Part shown: piece after piece, positions 35,239 through 43,645 of the stretch
Position numbering within the stretch: position 1 is the first letter of the stretch
Layout: each line of letters opens with the position of its first letter
Assembly (NCBI GenBank): GCA_028277185.1
Contig: JANQGQ010000044.1
Span: 310,001 to 374,000 of the forward strand
Length of the DNA: 64,000 bases
DNA from: Woeseiaceae bacterium
GTDB taxonomy: Bacteria; Pseudomonadota; Gammaproteobacteria; Steroidobacterales; Woeseiaceae
Reading direction: 5' to 3'
Notes under the pieces: generated by a model
The model's database searches: none
What the model was told of the DNA's origin: nothing
What the model saw: only the letters and a program-made list of their open reading frames with translations
Position numbers and translations under genes: made by a program

Positions 35239-36635
35239 GCCAGGACCTGTTTCGCCGCGGCTGTGCCGGCCAGGCGGCCGAGCGTTACGGCCGTGCACAG
35301 CCCCATACCGGGAAGGTAGCCCCACTCGCCGGGGCCGGAAACGGAGCGGGCTGCGCCGCCGCCTGCGAACAGGTTCGGCAATGCTTCGCCGTCGGTCGTC
35401 ATTACACGCGCTTCGTCGTTGACGACCAGACCGCCCTGCGTATGGAACAGTGCCCCCGTGACGCGGATCGCGTAGTAGGGCGCTTCGAGTCGCTGGTCGG
35501 CGCGGAACACCCGGCCCCAGGCGTCACGGGCCTCCTCCTCGGCAAGCCGGTCTGCCTCGGCCAGCGTTGCCAACAGAGCGTCGGCGGGAAGCCGGCAGGC
35601 TTCGGCCAGCGCTTCGATGCTGTCCGCGGTTTTCGGTGCGCCGACAGCCGCGGCGTCGCGATACTCCTGAAACCGCTCGAGCGCCGCCCGGTGGAGACGT
35701 TCGTCGTAGACCATCCAGCAGACGCCGTCGGGCTGCTCGAGGATCGTGAGGGCCTGACCGGAGATATTCTCGAGTTCGTTCTCGAAACGCTTGCCGAGCT
35801 TGTTGATCTGGACACCGCCGCCGATCAATAGCGTGTGCGGGATGACGATGGCCTGTGGATCCGCCAGCGAGCCAAGAGCCTGATACGAGCCCATGTCGGC
35901 GGTCGCGGCGCCGAGCGCCTGACCCCACAGGATGCCGTCCCCTTCGTTGCTTTCGTGGCCGTAGTACCGGGCGTCGGCGACGGCCGGCATGTTTGCCGCG
36001 ACGAGGTCCCGGTTTGCGGCGAATCCGCAGGTGGCGAGAATCAGCGCGCCGCAGCCGATTTCCTCGGTCCTGCCATCCGGTCGTTCGACGATCACCCCGA
36101 GTATCCTGTGAGCGCTGTCCGCGATCAGACGTACGACTCTCGCGTTCGTCGCTATGTCGGCGCCGGCGCGGTCGGCGGCGTTCTGCAGCATGTTCATCAG
36201 CGTCTGGCCCGAGCGGTCGTCTGGCGCGTGCAGGCGCGGGTGGCGATGGCCCATGCCCGTCCAGCTCGTCTCGACGCTCAGCGTCAGATCGTGGCGCGCG
36301 ACGAGCCACTCGACGGTCGGTGCGGCTTCGCGGGCGATCAGCCCGGCAAGCGCCGGGTCGGTGAGACCCTGCGTGGTGGTAAGGATGTCTTCTTCGAGGA
36401 ACCGCGGGGCATCGTTCACGCCGGCCGCTGCCTGCAGTGACGTCCCGGCTGCGCAAATGGCGCCGTACGACATGCCCGTCGATCCAAACGGGCTGGCGTC
36501 GCGCTCCAGCACCAGCGCTGGCGCACCCGCATCGCTGGCAGCGAGTGCCGCCGCCAGCCCGCAGGCGCCGGCGCCGGCTATCAGAACGTCGATCCCGGCA
36601 TCGAAGCTGGCATCGTCACGGTATTCGATCGTCAT
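35235..36635 (-). CDS. FAD-dependent flavoprotein, fumarate-reductase/ketosteroid-dehydrogenase type
   Basis: Members oxidise or reduce C-C bonds using FAD. From ATG 36635 the 466-residue protein begins with a dinucleotide-binding loop (DVLIAGAGACGLAAALAASDAG), has the insertion domain over about 110-330 and the closing LFAGGGAARSVSGPGEWGYLPGMGLCTAVTLG that binds FAD. There is no signal peptide. It pairs with the MmgE/PrpD gene, so the two probably catalyse neighbouring steps such as desaturation and hydration. The substrate is unknown. Confidence 0.88.
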   Translation of the reverse strand: MTIEYRDDASFDAGIDVLIAGAGACGLAAALAASDAGAPALVLERDASPFGSTGMSYGAICAAGTSLQAAAGVNDAPRFLEEDILTTTQGLTDPALAGLIAREAAPTVEWLVARHDLTLSVETSWTGMGHRHPRLHAPDDRSGQTLMNMLQNAADRAGADIATNARVVRLIADSAHRILGVIVERPDGRTEEIGCGALILATCGFAANRDLVAANMPAVADARYYGHESNEGDGILWGQALGAATADMGSYQALGSLADPQAIVIPHTLLIGGGVQINKLGKRFENELENISGQALTILEQPDGVCWMVYDERLHRAALERFQEYRDAAAVGAPKTADSIEALAEACRLPADALLATLAEADRLAEEEARDAWGRVFRADQRLEAPYYAIRVTGALFHTQGGLVVNDEARVMTTDGEALPNLFAGGGAARSVSGPGEWGYLPGMGLCTAVTLGRLAGTAAAKQVLA

Positions 36636-36759
36636 GTAACGACGATACCCTGTGACTACATCGTGCGGCCAGTCCCGCATCTGCGACAAACTGATACAGT
36701 TTACGGAGGACTTGCGTCGCCGAAAGGCGCAGACTGCGACTAAGCGCTCAGGAAGACTT

Positions 36760-37107
36760 ATGCGTCTGTTTCGAAAACTGCATGGGCGGGTGGCTCCGCC
36801 GGGCCTGGAATGGAAGCTCCTGAAGGCCGTGCCGCCGGCAATCCTGCTGTCGCTGGCCTTACCGGCAGCTATCGCGTTCGGCGGCCGCGTCTACAGCGCT
36901 TCGACCCCTGTCGAAAACCCCGCGAAATTCGTGATGTCCATCGACATTTTCGCGTGGTCGATAGCGGCGACCCTGGTTACCGCGGTCATCACGGTTGCCA
37001 TCGGCTGCATCGTCGTGTGGATCATGAAGGGGCCAGCGTACGTCGCGGATTCCTATCCGCTGCCGCATGCAAGCCGGCCTGCCGCGGACGCCGGGGACGA
37101 AGGCTGA
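36760..37107 (+). CDS. Small membrane protein
   Basis: I place the start at ATG 36760 behind GGAAGA; an open frame extends to 36652 but lacks a good site. The 115-residue protein has two transmembrane segments (AILLSLALPAAIAFGG; ATLVTAVITVAIGCIVVWI) and a basic N-terminus (RLFRKLHGR). The tail is Pro/Ala-rich. I do not recognise it. It converges with the small membrane gene at 37108 with no gap. Confidence 0.65.
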   Translation: MRLFRKLHGRVAPPGLEWKLLKAVPPAILLSLALPAAIAFGGRVYSASTPVENPAKFVMSIDIFAWSIAATLVTAVITVAIGCIVVWIMKGPAYVADSYPLPHASRPAADAGDEG

Positions 37108-37350
37108 CTATCTTTCGACGGCGTCGTCGGTCCTGCTATTCGGGGAATGGCCGTTGCGGGACTGAGATCTGAGACGCCAGACCAGCAAACCGCTCAGAAT
37201 GCAGATGGCGCCGGTACCCGCGTACAACGGCGCCGTGGCGTGCGCGAATCCAAGGTAGCTGGCTCCGAACAGGAAGAATACCCCGGCAAGCGCATAGATC
37301 GCCGGCAGTCCCTCGTAGATCGGTTTCGGCAGCCACATGGCGCAAACCAT
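37108..37350 (-). CDS. Small membrane protein
   Basis: The 80-residue protein has two hydrophobic segments (YALAGVFFLFGASYLGFA and LYAGTGAICILSGLLVW) joined by a short loop, then a basic, polar tail. The true start may be Met at 37338 (MWLPKPIYEGLP). The family is unknown. It is divergent from the protein at 37551, with the CRP-type palindrome between them. Confidence 0.6.
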   Translation of the reverse strand: MVCAMWLPKPIYEGLPAIYALAGVFFLFGASYLGFAHATAPLYAGTGAICILSGLLVWRLRSQSRNGHSPNSRTDDAVER

Positions 37351-37420
37351 GCAGCAGCGACGGCGAATACACCAAGAAACGGTTCACAGTGCGGCGGCGG
37401 CGTAGGCCGCGGTTCCTCAC

Positions 37421-37440
37421 TTTGTGATCGCGATCACAAA
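37421..37440. promoter_or_regulatory. CRP/Clp-type binding site
   Basis: TGTGATCGCGATCACA is a perfect palindrome matching the CRP consensus TGTGA-N6-TCACA, and the dyad extends two bases further on each side. It lies 71 bases before the minus-strand gene at 37350 and 111 before the plus-strand gene at 37551. Confidence 0.75.
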
Positions 37441-37550
37441 AGCGGCCGCGGCCCGACCCGCGCCGGTCATCATTGTGACGACGTTCGACGCCCAGCTGGT
37501 CTCCGGGGCCTATCGTCTGCCGTTTAACGTAGCGACGCTGGGGAAGAGGA

Positions 37551-38510
37551 ATGAAGAAGCTGTTGCTGCTGCTGCTCATCGCTGCAGGCCTCGCCTATGG
37601 GTTCACGACATGGCAGCTGCATTCGAAAGTGTCCGACACGATGGATCAGCTGGTGACGATGGCATCGCCGTTCGCCGACATCGAGTATGAAGGCGTCCGC
37701 TCGACGTTGACGGGCGAGCTGACCGTCGAGGGCATCACCGTCGATTTCAACGACTACCGCGATTCGCTGTCGATCGAACGCGTCGGCATCGATACCGGCA
37801 ACTTCATGGCGCTGATGCGTCTTAACGATTTGCTAACGCTTCAGTCGGACAAGATACCCGACTACTTCGGTTTCATCGTCGAGAACGTTCGCGTCCCCAC
37901 CGATGCCGACTACTTCCGTCATGCCGACCGGCTGCTGGCCGAGGCGACCGGGAAGGTTCCACCGGACGATCCGGCCAGGAGCTGCGCCGGGCAGTACGGG
38001 ATGACGCCGGCACTCCTGACGGCGCTTGGCTACGAGGAGCAGGTGTTCTCGATGCGCATGAGCGTCGAGCGCGGGGACGGTAGCGGGATTCGCGTCGGTT
38101 TCGACACGCAGGTCGAGGACATGTGGGATGCCGCAGCCGAACTCGACCTGGCAGGCACGTTTTCTCCCGGGCAGGCTATGCGCGGCGCCTATCGGCCGAG
38201 GATGCGATCTTTCCGCATGGAGTATACGGACCGCTCGCTCAACGAACGAATCCGACGCCACTGCGCGAACACCGGACTCACGAAGGACGAAATTATCACG
38301 GCGCAACTCGACGCGTTCAAAGCCTTCGGCGTCGATAACGGCATCGAATTCGACGAATACGTGATCGATCCCTACGTCGAGTTCCTCAACGGCAAGCGCA
38401 CGCTCGTAATCACGGCGCAACCCACCGAGCCTGTCGCGCTGAGTCAGATCGATCTCTACAAGCCGAGCGACGTGCCGGCGCTGCTGAAGCTCGAAGCCAC
38501 GGCGTTCTGA
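37551..38510 (+). CDS. Signal-anchored hypothetical protein
   Basis: This 319-residue protein has a Leu-rich N-terminal anchor (KLLLLLLIAAGLAYGFTTW) and a large periplasmic part rich in beta-strand patterns (YEGVRSTLTGELTVEGITV). Two cysteines (residues about 145 and 248) could form a disulfide. GAAGAGGA precedes the ATG. I recognise no family; the layout recalls DUF945-type envelope proteins but this is weak. The CRP-type palindrome lies 111 bases upstream. Confidence 0.7.
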   Translation: MKKLLLLLLIAAGLAYGFTTWQLHSKVSDTMDQLVTMASPFADIEYEGVRSTLTGELTVEGITVDFNDYRDSLSIERVGIDTGNFMALMRLNDLLTLQSDKIPDYFGFIVENVRVPTDADYFRHADRLLAEATGKVPPDDPARSCAGQYGMTPALLTALGYEEQVFSMRMSVERGDGSGIRVGFDTQVEDMWDAAAELDLAGTFSPGQAMRGAYRPRMRSFRMEYTDRSLNERIRRHCANTGLTKDEIITAQLDAFKAFGVDNGIEFDEYVIDPYVEFLNGKRTLVITAQPTEPVALSQIDLYKPSDVPALLKLEATAF

Positions 38511-38565
38511 GCGACGCTGACCTTACCCTGCGGTACACTCGCGGCTTTGCTGCCGGGGGTTGTCC

Positions 38566-39183
38566 ATGCTTCGTGCGCCGTTCTTTGTCTGTTCGCTGCT
38601 GGTGTGTGCAGCGAACGCCCAGGCTGTCGAGTTCGCGGACTACGACTACTCGCGTTGGTCCCAGGAGGTCACCGAGTGCGATCGTCTGGCCGCTCACGGC
38701 CGCGATCCCGGCCACGTGGCGCCGCCCGTAACGCGGGCCGGAATGGACAAGGAGGCCGCGATTGCAGCCTGTGAAGCGGCGGTCAAAGCCGAACCGGACA
38801 ATCCCCGCCTCAACTATCAGCTCGGGCGCGCGTACGGCTATTCCAACCGCGGCGACGAGGCGATGCCCTATCGTCTGAAGGCGCTCGGGCAGGAGTACCC
38901 GCAGTCGCTGTTCGTCATTGGTTATCTCCACCTGCTGGGCGTCACGATCGGGCAAGACACCTGCCGGGCATTCGAGCTTTGGCAGAAGGCGGCGCACTAT
39001 CGGCGGCTTGCGGCGCTCGTGGCGTTGCCGCGCCACTACATGAACGGCGACTTCGCTGCGTGCGGCGTCGAAGTTCCGGACGACGATCTTCGCGCCTACC
39101 TTGCCGAGGCGAAGACGCTGTCATCCGACTACTACGTGGGGATGCTCATCGAGGAGCTCGAAGCCCGGGTGTCGGCGGAATAG
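38566..39183 (+). CDS. Secreted Sel1/TPR-like protein
   Basis: I start at ATG 38566; GTG 38560 is in frame but less likely. Residues 1-20 form a signal peptide (FFVCSLLVCAANAQA). The mature part has helical repeats like TPR/Sel1 units (AAIAACEAAVKAEPDNPRLN; YQLGRAYGYSNRGDEAM; AFELWQKAAHYRRLAAL) and five or so cysteines that could pair in the periplasm. Repeats of this kind usually bind proteins. The partner is unknown. The next gene starts 24 bases later. Confidence 0.7.
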   Translation: MLRAPFFVCSLLVCAANAQAVEFADYDYSRWSQEVTECDRLAAHGRDPGHVAPPVTRAGMDKEAAIAACEAAVKAEPDNPRLNYQLGRAYGYSNRGDEAMPYRLKALGQEYPQSLFVIGYLHLLGVTIGQDTCRAFELWQKAAHYRRLAALVALPRHYMNGDFAACGVEVPDDDLRAYLAEAKTLSSDYYVGMLIEELEARVSAE

Positions 39184-39207
39184 CCGCGGTAAACGGGGGA
39201 GGACGGA

Positions 39208-40059
39208 ATGCTGCGCGGCATCTTGTTGCTTGGGCCGCTGCTGATCGCGGCCAACGCTCTTGCCCAGGGACAGGACAGTACACCCTACGAGCGCGACCTG
39301 CAGGTCATCGACGCGATGCTCGAGGGCTTCTACAGCAATGCGAACCAGAGCTATTTCGATCGGCGTACGGGCAGTGAGCCGCGGCACGGAGCGCTGACGG
39401 TCGCAATCGCGCGGTCGGCGGACTCCGGTTTTCAGATCAGCGCGGGCCCGGCCGGCGGCGACGCGAGGACCTATACCTGGACTCTCGAAGCCGATCGCGA
39501 ACGGGGCGCGGTCGCGATGGTCAGCGAGGCCGATGACGGCTCGCGGTGCAGGCTCGTCTGGTCCCGGAGCGCCGCGGAGTTTCGTGCCCGGGCCGACGGC
39601 GCCTGCGACAGCGGCGATCCTGTCGAGGTCGTGCTCAGCGAACGGCAGCTCTGGATAAGCTTCGCGGACCAGCCGGCGGGCGATTATCGACTGCATCGCG
39701 CCCGCGCGTTCGAATGCTACGCGGACATTCCCGGCGTGGGCGGCGGCCGGGACGAGCCCTACGATCGCTACGCGGGACTCGAACTGCACGATCAGGGCGG
39801 TTCGGCGTGGTTCACGTCGAAGGACGGGCGCCGGCTCGGGGTCAGCCTGCTGCTCGTCGACTGGCCGATCAACAACTACGAAGGCGCCTTCGCCCGGGAT
39901 TCACTGGTCGTCTACCTGAGCGAGGAACTAGACGAGGGCCGCAAGGAGCTTGGCTATGCGTTCACGGTGCCCGACGCCGATCGAATCGGCATCAACCTGA
40001 AATGGATACTCGTCAACTGCTACATGCAGTCGAACGCGTCCGTGACCCCGTTCATGTAG
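39208..40059 (+). CDS. Secreted protein, possibly CpeT-like
   Basis: Residues 1-19 look like a signal peptide (GILLLGPLLIAANALAQ). The mature chain begins LEGFYSNANQSYFD, and a mid-protein block has RCRLVWSRSAAEFRARADG with a Cys pair. These features resemble the CpeT/CpcT fold, a calycin-like barrel known from phycobilin lyases and from non-photosynthetic bacteria. The match is by eye and moderate. The 283 residues exceed the usual 190-220, with extra C-terminal sequence. GGGGGAGGA lies before the ATG. Confidence 0.55.
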   Translation: MLRGILLLGPLLIAANALAQGQDSTPYERDLQVIDAMLEGFYSNANQSYFDRRTGSEPRHGALTVAIARSADSGFQISAGPAGGDARTYTWTLEADRERGAVAMVSEADDGSRCRLVWSRSAAEFRARADGACDSGDPVEVVLSERQLWISFADQPAGDYRLHRARAFECYADIPGVGGGRDEPYDRYAGLELHDQGGSAWFTSKDGRRLGVSLLLVDWPINNYEGAFARDSLVVYLSEELDEGRKELGYAFTVPDADRIGINLKWILVNCYMQSNASVTPFM

Positions 40060-40075
40060 CCGTGAGGAGCGGGCG

Positions 40076-40385
40076 ATGAGTCACCGGGAACTGTTGCGTC
40101 AGCGCATGCCGGCCATGCTCCGTCACGAGGGCACCTGGGAGGGCGTCTACACGACCGTCGATCTGGAAGGGACGGTTACCGATCGCCACCGGAGTCGCGT
40201 CGTCTGCGAGTTTCCGGATAGACGATCTCGTCCTGTTGACGCTTCAGCGCAACGACGCGCCCGGCGAGCATTTCACGGAGATCATCGTGCTCGCGCCCGA
40301 TGGTGAAACGCGTGGACGAACGTGGCATTGGTTTCGCGACGGTGTTCTGTATCAGCGGACTCTTTGCGACGAGCGGCGGGTCTAG
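40076..40385 (+). pseudogene. Decayed paralogue of the gene at 43118-43627
   Basis: The first 48 codons (to about 40219) read HEGTWEGVYTTVDLEGTV and CEFPD, parallel to NEGVWEGYYRYFSPEG and CRVID of the intact gene. From 40221 the match continues in another frame (IIVLAPDGETRGRTWHWFRD, then QRTLCDERRV and a stop at 40383), parallel to MIQLSDDGEARARVWQWFRK and QRTIIDERRV. About 50 middle codons are missing and the frame is shifted at the join, so the gene cannot make the full protein. GAGGAG is still present before the ATG. Confidence 0.85.
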
Positions 40386-40395
40386 CGATCGGCGG

Positions 40396-41397
40396 TCATT
40401 CCTCCCCGACCTCGACAATCACCTTGCCGACGTTCCCGCCACGCATCAGGCGCGAGAAGGCCGCGGCCGCGTTTTCGAGCCCTTGCGTCCGGTCCTCGAG
40501 ATAGTGAATCCGCCCTTCGGCCAGCCAGCGGCTGACGTCGTCTGTGAAAGCGTCCCGAAGGTCTTCGTGATCGTAGACCACCATACCGCGCACGGTCGCC
40601 CGCGCCTTGATGATCCACGCGGGGTTCGGTCCTGGCGGCATCTCCGTGGTGTTGTATTGAGCCATCAATCCGCAGAGAACGACACGTGCACCGAGGCGCA
40701 GACGCTCCATCGCCGCTTGTAGCGTATCGCCGCCGACGTTATCGAAGTACAGGTCGATGCCGTCGGGACAGGCAGCATCGAGCTCTGCGCGCAGATCGCC
40801 GGTCTTGTAGCTGACGCAGTCGTCGAACTGCGCCACGTCCTTCACCCACGCACACTTCTCGGCCGCACCCGCGATCCCGATCGCGCGGCAGCCTTTGATC
40901 ATCGCGATCTGTCCGACCATCGACCCGACCGCGCCGGACGCGGCGGATACGAGTAGGGTTTCGTCAGCCGTCGGCTCGCCCAGCCGCAGCAGGCCCGCAT
41001 AAGCCGTCAGCCCGGGCATGCCGAGGATGCCGAGAAACGTGGACAGCGGGCCGATTGACGGATCGATCCGCCGCAGCTCGGCAGCCTTCGGCGTGCTGTA
41101 GGCCTGCCAGCCCGTGTGCGCCGCGACGATGTCGCCCTCGGCATAGTCGGGACTGCGCGACTCCACGACCCGGCTGATCGCTTCGCCGGCCATGAGATCG
41201 CCCGGCCGGATCGCCCCGGACAGGTGTCGCCCGCTGATCTTGCCGCGTAGATACGGATCGAGCGACAGGTAGATCGTCTCACAGAGCAGCTCTCCATCTT
41301 CAGGCGACGGCATCGCGGCCGTCGTGGTCTCGAAGTCGTCGGCGACCGGCACGCCTTCGCTCTGCCGTTTGAGGAGTATTCGGGTATTCTCGGGCAT
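40396..41397 (-). CDS. NADP-dependent alkenal/prostaglandin-type double-bond reductase (MDR family)
   Basis: The 333-residue protein belongs to the zinc-free MDR branch that reduces conjugated C=C bonds (PTGR, CurA, YfmJ types). Typical features are LSLDPYLRGKI near residue 45, the cofactor loop SAASGAVGSMVGQIA and DLYFDNVGGDTL. It shares most motifs with the protein at 48256-49299. It is transcribed away from the FAD-oxidase gene, with a strong copy of the shared dyad between. An unsaturated ketone or aldehyde from the same pathway is its likely substrate. Confidence 0.88.
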   Translation of the reverse strand: MPENTRILLKRQSEGVPVADDFETTTAAMPSPEDGELLCETIYLSLDPYLRGKISGRHLSGAIRPGDLMAGEAISRVVESRSPDYAEGDIVAAHTGWQAYSTPKAAELRRIDPSIGPLSTFLGILGMPGLTAYAGLLRLGEPTADETLLVSAASGAVGSMVGQIAMIKGCRAIGIAGAAEKCAWVKDVAQFDDCVSYKTGDLRAELDAACPDGIDLYFDNVGGDTLQAAMERLRLGARVVLCGLMAQYNTTEMPPGPNPAWIIKARATVRGMVVYDHEDLRDAFTDDVSRWLAEGRIHYLEDRTQGLENAAAAFSRLMRGGNVGKVIVEVGEE

Positions 41398-41435
41398 GAT
41401 CGCTTGCCTGTTCGTCCGTCAGCGGATGCTGCTAT

Positions 41436-41457
41436 AATGATATATTAATAGATCATT
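41436..41457 (+). promoter_or_regulatory. Shared 22-bp dyad, copy 5
   Basis: The clearest copy: the six outer bases on each side, AATGAT and ATCATT, form a perfect inverted repeat. It lies 38 bases from the reductase start (41397) and 40 from the FAD-oxidase start (41498). Confidence 0.75.
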
Positions 41458-41497
41458 TGGCGCACCGCACGCGCCGTTCGTCCCGGAGGTTCCCACC

Positions 41498-43087
41498 ATG
41501 GCACTGGCAGAGTCGCAAGACCCGAGCCTGATCGACGCGCTGTCCGCGCGTGTCGGCGTCGAGCACGTGCTCACCGACGAGGCCAGCCGCGTGCTGTACG
41601 CACAGGACGTGTACACGAAGTCGATTCCCGCGATGGCCGTCGTCCGGCCGGGCACGCTCGAAGAGCTGAGTGGGGTCGTTGCGGCCGTGACGGCGGCGGG
41701 CCACGCGGTCGTGCCGCGCGGCGGCGGTATGTCCTACACCAGGGGCTACGTGCCGCAGGAAACGGGCACGGTCATCGTCGACATGCAGCGCATGAACCGT
41801 GTCCTCGAGATCAACGCCGACGACATGTACGTAACTGTCGAATGCGGCTGCACGTGGAAAGAGCTCAGCGAGGCACTCGAAGGCAGCGGTCTGCGCACTA
41901 CCTATTGGGGGACGCTGTCGGGCATTCACGCGACGGTTGGCGGCGGGCTCTCGCAAAACAGCATCTTCTGGGGTTCCGCGCGCTTCGGCACCGCCGCCGA
42001 TGCCGTCATCGGGCTCGAGGTCGTGCTCGCCGACGGCACGGTCGTGAAGACCGGCGCCGGCGCGCAGGTCAACGGCTCGCCGTTCTTTCGCCACTACGGC
42101 CCCGACCTGACGGGCCTCTTCACCGCCGATGCCGGCGCGCTCGGCTTCAAGACCGTCGCAACGCTGCGGCTGATTCCCGTGCGCGAGCACCGCGATGCGC
42201 TGTCATTCGATTTCGACGATCACAGCTCGCTGATCCGCGCGATGAGCGAGATCGCCCGTGCTGAGATTGCCGACGAAGTGTTCGGCTTCGATCCCTACCT
42301 TTCCTCCGTGCGGCTGCAGCGCGAAAGCCTCATGAGCGACGTCAAAAAGCTCGCTGGCGTACTCAAGTCCGGCAAGGGCGTGGTGGGCGCGATCCGCGAC
42401 GGCGCCAAAGTCGCAATGGCCGGCCGCCGCTTCATGGACGGCGTCGACTTCTCGATGCACGTGATGATAGAGGAGAAGAGCGCGGCGGCGCTCGAGACGA
42501 GTATCGCCGAGGCCCGCAGGATCTGTGTCGCGGCCGGAGCGAAGGAAATCGAGAACAGCATTCCGAAGATCATCCGCGCGAACCCGTTCACACCGCTCAA
42601 CAATATGGTAGGTCCGCGCGGCGAGCGGTGGGTACCGATCCACACGCTGTTGCCGCATTCGAAGGCGCAGGCGGTCATGGACAAGACGTATGCCGTGTTC
42701 GAGGATCATGCAGGCGAGCTGGAGGAGCACGGGATTGGCACCGGATTCCTCTTCGCCGCTGTGTCGACCAATGCGTTCGTGCTCGAGCCGGTGTTCTTCA
42801 CGCCCGATGCGCTGAACGAGATTCATCGTGAGTACGTCGAGGACAGCGTGCTCGAGAAGCTGCCGGGCTTCGAGGAAAATGCCGAGGCGGCGGCCGTGAC
42901 CGCCAAACTGCGCCAGGCGCTGATCGACCTGTACGAGCAGGAGGGCGGCATCCACATGCAGATCGGCAAGTCGTACCCGTACCGCAGCGGCCTGCATCGC
43001 GACAGCCTCGCGCTCGTCGAAAAGATCAAGCAGGCCGTGGATCCGGCATGCCGGGTGAACCCCGGCGCGCTCGGCCTCGACGACTAG
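41498..43087 (+). CDS. FAD-binding oxidoreductase (VAO/PCMH family)
   Basis: The 529-residue protein has an N-terminal PCMH-type FAD domain (VVRPGTLEELSGVV; VPRGGGMSYTRGY; TLSGIHATVGGGLSQNS; ARFGTAADAVIGLEVVLADG), then a C-terminal cap domain. Relatives include glycolate oxidase GlcD, D-lactate dehydrogenases and vanillyl-alcohol-type oxidases. There is no signal peptide, so it is probably cytoplasmic. GGAGG lies 9 bases before the ATG. The shared dyad sits between it and the reductase, so the two are probably regulated together. Confidence 0.88.
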   Translation: MALAESQDPSLIDALSARVGVEHVLTDEASRVLYAQDVYTKSIPAMAVVRPGTLEELSGVVAAVTAAGHAVVPRGGGMSYTRGYVPQETGTVIVDMQRMNRVLEINADDMYVTVECGCTWKELSEALEGSGLRTTYWGTLSGIHATVGGGLSQNSIFWGSARFGTAADAVIGLEVVLADGTVVKTGAGAQVNGSPFFRHYGPDLTGLFTADAGALGFKTVATLRLIPVREHRDALSFDFDDHSSLIRAMSEIARAEIADEVFGFDPYLSSVRLQRESLMSDVKKLAGVLKSGKGVVGAIRDGAKVAMAGRRFMDGVDFSMHVMIEEKSAAALETSIAEARRICVAAGAKEIENSIPKIIRANPFTPLNNMVGPRGERWVPIHTLLPHSKAQAVMDKTYAVFEDHAGELEEHGIGTGFLFAAVSTNAFVLEPVFFTPDALNEIHREYVEDSVLEKLPGFEENAEAAAVTAKLRQALIDLYEQEGGIHMQIGKSYPYRSGLHRDSLALVEKIKQAVDPACRVNPGALGLDD

Positions 43088-43117
43088 CAAACCACTCTGA
43101 CAACGAGGACTCCGCCG

Positions 43118-43627
43118 ATGTCACTACGTGCATCGCTGCCTTTCCTTGCGCGCAACGAAGGCGTGTGGGAAGGCTACTACCGCTATTTCTCGCCCGAAGG
43201 CGAGAAGATCGACGAGCACAAGTCGCGGCTGATCTGCCGCGTCATCGACGATCGTGACTATCATCAGACGAACGTCTATCGCTGGGCGGACGGCAAGAAG
43301 GAAACCCGCGATTTCCCTGCTGAGATTCAGGGTTCGAGGCTCGTGTTCACTAACGAGATCACCGGCTGGGCCGAGGCCGTCGATCTCGACGAGCACAAGC
43401 GTACGATGATGCTCCACTGGACGCGAAACGGCGAGCCGGATCTGTACCTGTACGAGATGATCCAGCTCAGCGACGACGGCGAGGCGCGCGCCCGGGTCTG
43501 GCAGTGGTTCCGGAAGGACCGCCTGCTCCAGCGCACGATCATCGACGAACGCCGTGTCTCGACGGACTGGGCGGCCTACCAGGAACTCGATCCGGGCTAC
43601 GACGACATCCGCGACCCGGTCGACTGA
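43118..43627 (+). CDS. Hypothetical calycin-like protein, intact paralogue of the decayed gene at 40076
   Basis: The 169-residue cytoplasmic protein has an N-terminal GxWxG motif (NEGVWEGYYRYF), regularly spaced strands and a closing ARVWQWFRKDRLLQRTIIDERRV, which suggests a lipocalin/calycin-type barrel. It may be a DUF3598 relative, but I cannot confirm this. It follows the FAD-oxidase gene by 30 bases and is probably co-transcribed. Small barrels of this type often bind a hydrophobic ligand, so substrate binding in the same pathway is possible. Confidence 0.7.
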   Translation: MSLRASLPFLARNEGVWEGYYRYFSPEGEKIDEHKSRLICRVIDDRDYHQTNVYRWADGKKETRDFPAEIQGSRLVFTNEITGWAEAVDLDEHKRTMMLHWTRNGEPDLYLYEMIQLSDDGEARARVWQWFRKDRLLQRTIIDERRVSTDWAAYQELDPGYDDIRDPVD

Positions 43628-43645
43628 CGGCGCCCGAACCGGTAC

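Noticed and set aside
36652..36759. N-terminal extension of the small membrane protein at 36760
   Set aside because: The extra 36 codons lack a ribosome site and read as a Cys- and Arg-rich chance sequence. The ATG at 36760 has GGAAGA before it.
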